DNA of 40,779 nt, taken from NCBI RefSeq assembly GCF_902826655.1, contig NZ_CADEFR010000031.1, positions 1-40,779 of the forward strand, given 5' to 3'. A program made the translations under genes and the position numbers. Below are positions 32,908 to 40,779 of the stretch, piece by piece. Origin of the DNA: an uncultured Methylibium sp. (GTDB lineage Bacteria; Pseudomonadota; Gammaproteobacteria; Burkholderiales; Burkholderiaceae_C). The first letter of the stretch is position 1. The number at the start of each line of letters is the position of its first letter. The notes beneath the pieces were generated by a model that saw only the letters and a list, made by a program, of their open reading frames with translations, did no database searches and was not told the DNA's origin.

Positions 32908-33789
32908 TCAGCGCAGGTGGTCGAGCACCGCGGCCGCGACCTCGGCATCGCCGAGCAGGCGCCGATGGCCCAGGCCCTCGGTCGGCCACAGGCGCACGCC
33001 GGAGCCCAGCGCGGCCAGCCGGCGGCTGATGTCGAAAGGCGCAACGCGGTCGGCCCGGTCGTGGACGATCAGCGTCGGCAGCTGCAGCGCCCGGCCCAGC
33101 TGTTCGGGCTCGAAGCGGTCGAGCAGCAGGCCCTCGCTGGCTTCGATGTGGGCCTGCATGCGCTCGCGCTGCGCCGGGTCCAGCCCCAGGCCGCGGGCGA
33201 ACCAGCCCAGCACCTGGCGCGGCGGTGGCGAAGGCGCCAGCAACACCAGCCGGCGCCACGCCAGGCCGCGCTGCAGCGCGGCGGCGGCGGCCAGCGCGCC
33301 GAGCGAATGCGCCACCACCGCGTCGATCGGACCCAGCCGCGCGACGGCGTACTCCAGCGCGCGCAGGAACTGCGGCAGCGTGCTGCGCTCGCCGTCGCTG
33401 CGGCCGTGGGCCGGGAAGTCCAGCAGCACCGGATCGAAGTCGTCGGCGCGCAGGGCCTCGGCCAGCGGCAGCAGCTGCAGCGCGTGGCCGCCCCAGCCGT
33501 GCAGCAGCAGCACGCGCCGTCCGGCGCCGGCCCCGGCGAGTCGATAGACGGTCAGCGACGCCCGCTCGAAGGGCCAGCGCTCGATCTGCCAGCCCGGCGG
33601 GGCGGCCAGCCGGCGCGCGACGCGCTTGCCCGGCAACGGCGTGAAGAACAGCCGTGCCGCGAGCCGCGTGCCCAGGGCCGGCCGCAGCGCATGCGCGAGC
33701 CGCAGGCCGGCGCCCAGCCAGGCGGCCACGCGCGCGCCGCCGAACAGATCGGCGGCCGGATTGGCGGCCGCCTGCGCGGTCGAGGCCAT
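32908..33789 (-). CDS. Alpha/beta hydrolase
   Basis: 293 residues. The hydrolase fold is clear: LLLHGWGGHALQLLPLAEAL, nucleophile Ser162 in VVAHSLGALAAAA, Asp247 in IVHDRADRVAPF and His275 in EGLGHRRLL. The first 65 residues (RLAHALRPALGTRLAARLF-like) are not part of the core. It could act on an ester or acyl substrate; substrate not known. It starts 4 bases after the stop of the 37-residue membrane protein and is probably co-transcribed with it. Both lie downstream of a dyad shared with the tetR promoter, so TetR is the likely regulator. Confidence 0.9.
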   Translation of the reverse strand: MASTAQAAANPAADLFGGARVAAWLGAGLRLAHALRPALGTRLAARLFFTPLPGKRVARRLAAPPGWQIERWPFERASLTVYRLAGAGAGRRVLLLHGWGGHALQLLPLAEALRADDFDPVLLDFPAHGRSDGERSTLPQFLRALEYAVARLGPIDAVVAHSLGALAAAAALQRGLAWRRLVLLAPSPPPRQVLGWFARGLGLDPAQRERMQAHIEASEGLLLDRFEPEQLGRALQLPTLIVHDRADRVAPFDISRRLAALGSGVRLWPTEGLGHRRLLGDAEVAAAVLDHLR

Positions 33790-33793
33790 GGCC

Positions 33794-33907
33794 TCAGGCG
33801 AGGTCGAAGTCGGCGTTGCGCGCCGGGATGCTGCGCAGCACGGCCGCGATGCGGCGCGCGCCGCGGTAGGCCAGGTAGCCGACGAAAGCGATGGCGAAGA
33901 TCCACAT
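33794..33907 (-). CDS. 37-residue membrane micro-protein upstream of the hydrolase
   Basis: Sequence starts MWIFAIAFVGYLAYRGARRI: one hydrophobic helix (about 2-15), then a basic stretch. The start at 33907 has a very good ribosome binding site (GAAGGAG). Its stop lies 4 bases before the hydrolase start. A predicted TetR operator lies 39 bases upstream. I do not know a function; possible roles are membrane anchoring or regulation of the hydrolase, which is inference. Confidence 0.65.
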   Translation of the reverse strand: MWIFAIAFVGYLAYRGARRIAAVLRSIPARNADFDLA

Positions 33908-33945
33908 GAAAGGCTCCTTCAACGAACAGACCCGCGTCGCGGGCG

Positions 33946-33968
33946 ATATCGCACGACTGTGCGAAATT
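33946..33968. promoter_or_regulatory. Candidate TetR operator in front of the micro-protein/hydrolase genes
   Basis: The core dyad TCGCAC-GACT-GTGCGA (33949-33964) is a perfect 6-bp inverted repeat with 4-base spacer. The 23-base window matches the reverse complement of the tetR-upstream site at 34630-34652 in 21 of 23 positions. Two matched copies, one in front of each transcription unit, are strong evidence for a TetR binding site. Confidence 0.75.
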
Positions 33969-34007
33969 TGGGCAGGCCAGAACGAAACTCGGGCATGGCC
34001 GGCTCCG

Positions 34008-34622
34008 TCAGTCCTGGGGGTCGGTCCGCAGGCCACGCATGAGCCGCTCGTAGGCAGCCCAGGCGCGGTCGGCGGCCTTGGGGTCGCGCAGGAAGCGCGC
34101 GTCGCGCATCAGCGCGATGAACAGGGCGTCGAGTTCGAACACCAGCTGGTCGGGGTCGGTGTCGGCCCGCAGCTCGCCGGTCTCCATCGACTGCACGATG
34201 CTGCGGCGGAGCGCCGCGCGCCAGCGCAGCACGCCGTCGAGCAGGGCGTCGCGCAGCGGGCCCTCGCGGTCGTCGAACTCGAAGGCCCCGGCGCTGAAGA
34301 TGCAGCCCGAGCGGATGTCGACGTCGCGCGCGCGCTGCAGCCACAGCCGCATCAGCGCGTTCAGGCGCGGCAGGCCGCGCGGCTCGCGCAGCGCCGGGAT
34401 CACCACCGCCTGCACGAAGCGGCGCTCGAACTCGGCGATGACCGCCTGCTGCAGCGCCTCGCGCGAGCCGACGCGCGAGAACACGCCGCTCTTGCTGAGG
34501 CCCAGCTTCTTGGCCACCTCGCCCAGGCTCAGCGATTCCAGGCCCTCGGCCGTGGCCATCTCGAGCGCGGTGTCGAGGATGGCCGCGCGGGTCAGCTCGC
34601 TGCGGTCGGTCTTGGCGTCCAT
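34008..34622 (-). CDS. TetR-family transcriptional regulator
   Basis: 204 residues. The N-terminal helix-turn-helix is at about 10-55 (TRAAILDTALEMATAEGLESLSLGEVAKKLGLSKSGVFSRVGSREAL). The C-terminal domain has the pattern RSGCIFSAGAFEFDDREGPLRD and a ligand-binding helical bundle. It likely represses its own gene and the micro-protein/hydrolase pair through the operators at 34630-34652 and 33946-33968. The ATG at 34622 was chosen; a TTG at 34631 is in frame. The predicted -10 lies directly before the ATG, so the mRNA is nearly leaderless. Ligand unknown. Confidence 0.92.
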   Translation of the reverse strand: MDAKTDRSELTRAAILDTALEMATAEGLESLSLGEVAKKLGLSKSGVFSRVGSREALQQAVIAEFERRFVQAVVIPALREPRGLPRLNALMRLWLQRARDVDIRSGCIFSAGAFEFDDREGPLRDALLDGVLRWRAALRRSIVQSMETGELRADTDPDQLVFELDALFIALMRDARFLRDPKAADRAWAAYERLMRGLRTDPQD

Positions 34623-34627
34623 GAGCT

Positions 34628-34657
34628 GCAATTTAGCACAGTCGTGCGAAATTGCAA
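34628..34657 (-). promoter_or_regulatory. tetR promoter with overlapping operator
   Basis: On the minus strand, TTGCAA (34657-34652) and TAAATT (34635-34630) are 16 bases apart. The sequence between is part of a dyad whose 12-base arms (34628-34639 and 34644-34655) match in 11 positions around AGTC. Transcription would start at about 34623, one base before the ATG. The window 34630-34652 matches the second operator at 33946-33968. Confidence 0.65.
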
Positions 34658-34668
34658 GCCGCAGGCCT

Positions 34669-36054
34669 TCACGGCCGATCGCGGCGCTCGCCGTCCCAGG
34701 GCAGGTGACGGCTGAGCAGCACGTTCAGAAGGTTGTCCTGGAAGTTGATGTTGGCCGTGAGGGCCTGGTGGTGCTCGCACAGGAAGAAGGGGTAGGCCAC
34801 CGGCAGGAAGCTGTCCTCGTGCTGCGGTGCGCTGGGGTCCAGCGTGTCGCGCGCCAGCAGCGAAGGCTTGGTGACCCGGCCATCGCCCGGTTCGAGCATC
34901 AAGGCCTCGTAGTCCATGCCGGGTCGCGGCGCCCGGACCTCCTGCGGTGCCACCCGGACCATGTCGCGCCCCTCGTCCTGCTCGATCAGCAGGCGCGCCG
35001 GCGTCAGGTGACAGTCGCCGCCGAACATCACGTAGCGGATCGGCGAGCGCGGCTCGTCGACCGACAGCATCCAGGCAAAGCGGCGAGCCCGCTCGAGCTG
35101 GTGGACGAAGTAGCGGCGCTGTGCCGCCAGTGCCGCCGGATCGGCCGGGCCACCGTCGCCGTAGACCGACCAGCGGTGGCGCTGCCAGGTGCCCGCGTCG
35201 AACAGGTCGTCCGGCACCGCCCGGCCATCGAGGCCGACCAGCCAGCTCGCCAGTGGATGCGGAAACAGCTGGTAGCCGCTGGGCATCGTCGCCAGCGTGC
35301 GCGGCGCGATGCGCCCCAGGCCGACCCGCTCGCCGCTCAGGAAGGCGTGCAGCGAGCTGACCGAGCCGAGGTTGGGCGTGCCCAGCAGCACCAGCTTGCG
35401 CACCTGGGCGGCGCCGGCCATCGTGACCTGCTGCTGCTCGCCGTCCAGCACGTCGCGCGTGCCGAAGCGCAGGTAGTAGCGTGCGACGAGACCGCCCATG
35501 CTGTGCGCGACCAAATCCACGCGCAGGGCCGGGTCGCCGTGGTCGCGGCGAACCGCCTCGATCAGGCGGTGCAGCTCGCCCGCACTGACGACGTTGTCCT
35601 GGCGCCAGTCGTAGTTGAAGACATAGAGCCGCCGCTCGCCCTTCTTCGTGACCGGCGTGCCGACGCGGCTGCGCACATAGCCGCCGTGGCGGGTCAGCGT
35701 CTCGACGATGGGTCGGTAGAAGTCGCGGCCGAAGGCCTGCTCGGCGATGTCGTAGGCCTCGAGCCGCGACGGCAGCGGCGCACCGGTGGCCGCGTCGATG
35801 CCGACGGCGAGGTCGGCATAGGACGAGAACAGGATGCGCCACCACGGGCCCGGCCAGACCTCCTCGCCGGTGTCGCGGTCGCGCAGCCGCGAGCCGAAGG
35901 CGCCGGGGATCAGGATCACCGGCGCGGCCTCGGCGTCGCTCATGCCGAACTGGTAGAGACGCTTCAGGTCGGGGCGCGGGGGCTCGCCGCAGGCGACGAC
36001 GATCAGGGCGAGCAGCGCCGCCACCAGCGTGCGTCGCCCTCGTCGCGGGTCCAC
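34669..36054 (-). CDS. LCAT-like lipoprotein lipase/acyltransferase
   Basis: 461 residues from a GTG start with GAGG upstream. A lipoprotein signal ends at Cys22 (ALIVVAC), so it should be a lipidated envelope protein. The enzyme core has PVILIPGAFGSRL, the nucleophile Ser185 in LVAHSMGGLVARYY and the TPNLGS segment, as in the lecithin:cholesterol acyltransferase family (PF02450 type). It could hydrolyse or transfer acyl chains; substrate not known. It starts 22 bases after the stop of the peptide transporter ATPase and so is probably the last gene of that operon. An upstream ATG at 36138 in frame would overlap the ATPase gene and destroy the lipoprotein signal. Confidence 0.85.
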   Translation of the reverse strand: MDPRRGRRTLVAALLALIVVACGEPPRPDLKRLYQFGMSDAEAAPVILIPGAFGSRLRDRDTGEEVWPGPWWRILFSSYADLAVGIDAATGAPLPSRLEAYDIAEQAFGRDFYRPIVETLTRHGGYVRSRVGTPVTKKGERRLYVFNYDWRQDNVVSAGELHRLIEAVRRDHGDPALRVDLVAHSMGGLVARYYLRFGTRDVLDGEQQQVTMAGAAQVRKLVLLGTPNLGSVSSLHAFLSGERVGLGRIAPRTLATMPSGYQLFPHPLASWLVGLDGRAVPDDLFDAGTWQRHRWSVYGDGGPADPAALAAQRRYFVHQLERARRFAWMLSVDEPRSPIRYVMFGGDCHLTPARLLIEQDEGRDMVRVAPQEVRAPRPGMDYEALMLEPGDGRVTKPSLLARDTLDPSAPQHEDSFLPVAYPFFLCEHHQALTANINFQDNLLNVLLSRHLPWDGERRDRP

Positions 36055-36076
36055 GCGCGCCTCGCGGGGGCCGGGC

Positions 36077-37806
<1,730 letters not shown>

Positions 37807-37807
<1 letters not shown>

Positions 37808-38862
37808 CACTCGGCTCCGCGAAGCTTGGGATCCAACGCATCGCGCAGCGCATCGGTCATCAGCGAGAAGGCCGTGACGAACAGCGCCATGAAGGCGGTC
37901 GCCGCGGCCAGCTGCCACCAGTGGCCGAGGATCAGCTCACCCTGCGCCTCGGCCAGCATCGTGCCCCAGCTGACCTGGTCGACCGACACGCCCAGCCCCA
38001 GGTAGCTGAGGATGACCTCGGCCTTGATGAACTGCACCACGTGGATCGACAACTGCACCAGCACCACGTGGCTCACGTTGGGCAGGATGTGGCGGAACAT
38101 GCGCGAGCCGGCTGATGCGCCGATGGCCTCGGCCGAGCGCACGTACTCGCGCACCGAGTGCTTGATGAACTCGGCCCGCACCAGCCGGTAGATGCCGGTC
38201 CAGCCGGTCAGGCCCAGGATCAGCACCACCGACAGCACGCCCCGCCCCGTGACCGCCGCGAAGGCGAAGATCAGCAGGATGCTGGGGATCGAGGTGAAGA
38301 CGTTGTAGACCCACTCGAGCGCGTCGCCGACCTTGCCGCCGAAGAAGCCGCCGAAGGCCCCCAGCAGCGTGCCGATCAGCGTCGCCAGCAGCGCGGCCGA
38401 CACGCCGACCAGGATGGAGATCTCGGCGCCCTTGATGGCCTTTGCCAGCACGTCGCGGCCCAGCCGGTCGGCGCCGAAGGGCAGGGTCTGGGCGCGCGGC
38501 TGCTCGGCGGTGGCGTACTTCTTGGCGGCCTCGGCCCATTCGGCGTACTTGGGCGCCAGCGGGTCGATGTCGGACAGGTCGATGCGCGGGGTCGTCGAGG
38601 CGGCGACGGCGGCCTGCTCCTGCGGCGCGGCCGGGCCGACGAAGGTCGGCGGCGCGTTGGGCACGCCGATCTCCTGCTGCCACTGGCTCGCCAGCACGCC
38701 GATGCCGGCCAGCACCACCAGCGCCACGAAGCCCGCGACGATGACCAGCGACACCATGCCGACGCGGTCGCCCTTGAAGCGCCGCCAGGCCGAGGCCCAG
38801 ACGCCCTCGGAGCGCGCCGTCGCGGCGGTCGGTGCCGAAGAAGAAGGAAGCACGGCGCTCAT
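37807..38862 (-). CDS. Peptide ABC transporter permease (DppC/YejE-like)
   Basis: 351 residues. One membrane segment near 35-58 is followed by a long polar insertion (about 65-130, TPRIDLSDIDPLAPKYAEWA) before the DPP-type motif LPFGADRLGRDV. The permease core then has several membrane segments and the EAA loop (EYVRSAEAIGASAGSRMFRHILPN). The insertion is larger than in E. coli DppC and probably lies in the periplasm. The start overlaps the stop of the upstream permease (ATGA, 38859-38862). It partners with the DppB-like permease and the dual ATPase. Confidence 0.9.
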
Positions 38863-39797
38863 TTGAGGACCACCCGGGGGTCGACGACCTTGTAGAGCAC
38901 GTCGGTCAGCAGGTTGATCACCATCGTCAGCACCGCGATGTAGATCGTCACCGCCTGGATGACGGGGTAGTCGCTGCGGTTCACCGCCAGCAGCACCTCG
39001 CGGCCCAGGCCGGGGATCGAGAAGAACACCTCGATCAGGAAGGAGCCGACGAAGATGCCGGGCAGCGAGACCGCGACGTTGGTCAGGATCGGGATCAGCG
39101 CATTGCGCAGCACGTGCTTGAGCAGGATCGTGGTCTCGGTCAGGCCCTTGGCGCGCGCGGTGCGCACGTAGTCCTGGCCGATCTCGTCGAGGAAGAAGCT
39201 GCGGTACAGCCGCGTCTGCGGCGCCAGGCCGACCAGCACCGCCAGCAGCACCGGCAGCGGCGCGTACTGGACCAGGTTGGTCCACAGGCTGTCGCTCCAG
39301 CCCTGCACCGGGAACCAGCCCAGGCGGAAGGCGAAGACGTATTGCCCGACGATCACGTAGACGAGGAAGCTGATCGCCAGCGCGACCGTCGTGACGACCA
39401 TGATCGTGCGGTCGGTCAGCGAGCCGCGCACGTAGGCGACGGCCAGGGCGAAGGGGATCGCCAGCAGCACCTCGAGCAGCAGGATCGGCACCATCACCGT
39501 CAGCGTGGCCGGCAGCCGCGTGGCGAACAGGTTCGCCACCGACTCGTTGGTCGCCCAGCTCTTGCCCCAGTCGAAGCTGAGGATCTGCCGCACGAAGATC
39601 CACAGCTGCTCGAGCACCGGGCGGTTCAGGCCCAGCTGCTCGCGGATCGCGTCGATCTGTTCGGGCGTGGCGTTCAGGCCACCGAGGATCTCGGCGGGGT
39701 CGCCGCCGAAGAACTTGAAGAGAAAGAACACCAGCAGCACGACCCCGGCGAGGGTCGGGATCATTTGCCACAGGCGCCTTGTCAGATAGGCCGCCAT
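38859..39797 (-). CDS. Peptide ABC transporter permease (DppB/YejB-like)
   Basis: 312 residues. It starts MAAYLTRRLWQMIPTLAGVVLLVFFLF, as in DppB, followed by the large external loop (about 30-95) and a series of membrane segments with the EAA-like loop DYVRTARAKGLTETTILLKHVLRNALIPIL. This is the first gene of the leftward operon and is divergent from the family-5 binding protein at 40097. The ATPase, the second permease and the LCAT-like lipoprotein follow it. The substrate is probably peptides. Confidence 0.92.
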   Translation of the reverse strand: MAAYLTRRLWQMIPTLAGVVLLVFFLFKFFGGDPAEILGGLNATPEQIDAIREQLGLNRPVLEQLWIFVRQILSFDWGKSWATNESVANLFATRLPATLTVMVPILLLEVLLAIPFALAVAYVRGSLTDRTIMVVTTVALAISFLVYVIVGQYVFAFRLGWFPVQGWSDSLWTNLVQYAPLPVLLAVLVGLAPQTRLYRSFFLDEIGQDYVRTARAKGLTETTILLKHVLRNALIPILTNVAVSLPGIFVGSFLIEVFFSIPGLGREVLLAVNRSDYPVIQAVTIYIAVLTMVINLLTDVLYKVVDPRVVLK

Positions 39798-39864
39798 CGT
39801 CAGGGGTACTCCAGAAAACCGCGGCAGCCGGATCGCTCGTGACGACCGGCTGCCGTTCTTGTGC

Positions 39865-40044
39865 AGGCGCGAAGTCTAGGGCCTGGGCCGACGGGCCCCG
39901 GCCCGCGTTTGCCCGGGGCCCGCGGCGCGCCCCACCACGGCATGCAACTCGCATGCCGCCCGAGCGTCCAAGCGGGTTGCGAAGCCCGCCGATGCGGGTC
40001 GGCCACATGGCTCGCGGCAGTTCCAGGCCCTAGACTTCGCGCCT
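39865..40044. repeat. Divergent promoter region with a perfect 22-bp inverted repeat and inner hairpins
   Basis: The 22-base arms at 39865-39886 and 40023-40044 are perfect complements, 136 bases apart. Each arm carries TAGACT (a -10-like hexamer) pointing outward to its gene: the permease on the left and the binding protein on the right. Between them are hairpins 39892-39901/39913-39922 (10 bp), 39938-39945/39951-39958 (8 bp, CGGCATGC) and 39972-39976/39985-39989. I infer a mirrored promoter pair that could give balanced divergent transcription. No gene lies in the 299 bases from 39798 to 40096. Confidence 0.7.
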
Positions 40045-40096
40045 TCGGCCGGGCGACGCCGGCCGGCCCGGCCCACGAGGCCCCGAGGAGTTGTCG

Positions 40097-40779
40097 ATGT
40101 TGCGTTCCGGCCTGATCCTGGCCCTGGCTTTGACGATCGGCGCCGCCGCGCCGGCACAGACGGTGCAGCCCGCCTCCGAGAAGAAGGTGCTGCGCTACGC
40201 CTTCCGCGTCGCCGAGACCGGCTTCGACCCGGCCCAGCTGTCGGACCTGTACTCGGCCACGGTCGCGGCCAACATCTACGACGCGCCGCTGCAGATGTCC
40301 TTCCTGGCCCGCCCGGCACGCCTGCGGCCCAACACCGCGGCGGCGATGCCGGAGATCTCGGCCGACTTCACGACCTACACCGTCACGATCAAGCCCGGCA
40401 TCTACTTCGCCGACGACCCGGCCTTCAAGGGCAAGAAGCGCGAGCTGGTGGCGGCCGACTACGTCTATTCGCTCAAGCGCCACTACGACCCGAAGAACAA
40501 GAGCCCGACGCTCTACCAGTACGAGAACGCCAGGATCCTGGGCCTGAGCGAGCTGCGCCAGGACGCGCTGAAGAACAAGACGCCGTTCGACTACGACCGC
40601 GAGGTCGAGGGCCTGCGTACGCTGGACCGCTACCGCTTCCAGATCAAGCTGGCCGAACCGCAGCCGCGCTTCGAGCAGAGCCTGGCCGACCCGTCGCGCG
40701 CGGGCGCGGTGGCACGCGAGGTGATCGAGGCCTACGCGGGCAAGACGATGGAGCACCCGGTCGGCACCGGGCCGTTCCG
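40097..40779 (+). CDS. Family-5 ABC transporter substrate-binding protein, 3' end beyond the window
   Basis: The first 227 residues are visible; the gene runs off the window. Signal peptide about 1-20 (LILALALTIGAAAPAQ). The mature start KVLRYAFRVAETGFDPAQLSDLYS is typical of SBP_bac_5 peptide-binding proteins, and YSLKRHYDPKNKSP and GTGPF later belong to the same fold. It would deliver peptides or related solutes to the divergent permease-ATPase operon. The start has CGAGGAG upstream. The frame stays open to the last base, so the product is partial only because the window ends. Confidence 0.92.
   Translation, partial: MLRSGLILALALTIGAAAPAQTVQPASEKKVLRYAFRVAETGFDPAQLSDLYSATVAANIYDAPLQMSFLARPARLRPNTAAAMPEISADFTTYTVTIKPGIYFADDPAFKGKKRELVAADYVYSLKRHYDPKNKSPTLYQYENARILGLSELRQDALKNKTPFDYDREVEGLRTLDRYRFQIKLAEPQPRFEQSLADPSRAGAVAREVIEAYAGKTMEHPVGTGPF

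Overview
The window is a stretch of a high-GC (about 70 percent G+C) beta-proteobacterial chromosome, most likely order Burkholderiales (Rubrivivax/Leptothrix/Comamonadaceae-like). The reasons are the very high GC at third codon positions, Bug-type tripartite-tricarboxylate receptors, a UrtCDE urea transporter, a 398-residue TyrB-type aminotransferase, TPR-GGDEF proteins, and short promoters with -10 elements such as TACACT, TAGCAT and TAGACT. The genus cannot be fixed from sequence reading alone. I see no rRNA, tRNA, CRISPR, prophage or intact insertion sequence.

Layout. 1-396: a non-coding fold-back (MITE-like) element. 443-3143: urtC-urtD-urtE, the 3' part of a urea ABC transporter operon. 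3157-5050: a secreted cyclase-family protein and a divergent WYL regulator. 5044-7649: a TonB-dependent receptor operon led by a small histidine-rich exported protein. 7725-9283: EamA exporter plus glutathione S-transferase. 9297-13112: S9 peptidase, then VOC protein and tyrB. 13440-15198: two uncharacterised genes, the first resembling a domesticated ISL3 transposase N-terminus. 15212-16628: glutathione peroxidase and a pseudo-receiver/receiver protein. 16638-20621: an orphan NMT1-type binding protein, an OPT transporter and an NAD-dependent epimerase-like protein. 20624-23085: HDOD protein, Old Yellow Enzyme and tautomerase. 23158-25253: two divergent orphan Bug receptors. 25338-31960: a soluble hybrid histidine kinase facing two tandem TPR-GGDEF diguanylate cyclases. 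32100-32840: a compact unit of two tiny genes with a sigma-54-type promoter, upstream palindrome and direct repeats, and a strong intrinsic terminator. 32908-34622: TetR regulator, micro membrane protein and alpha/beta hydrolase, with two matching operators. 34669-40779: a peptide ABC transporter operon ending in an LCAT-like lipoprotein lipase. Its family-5 binding protein is divergent and runs off the window, and the divergent promoters lie in a perfect inverted repeat.

How the genes work together. Nutrient uptake dominates (urea, peptides, carboxylates, probably a metal or metal chelate). A second theme is signalling (hybrid kinase, two c-di-GMP synthases, HDOD, tandem receiver protein). 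A third is redox and detoxification (GPx, OYE, GST, EamA). The least explained parts are the sigma-54-type small-gene unit, the TetR operator pair, the ISL3-like gene pair at 13440-15198, the fold-back element next to urtC and the mirrored promoter region at 39865-40044.
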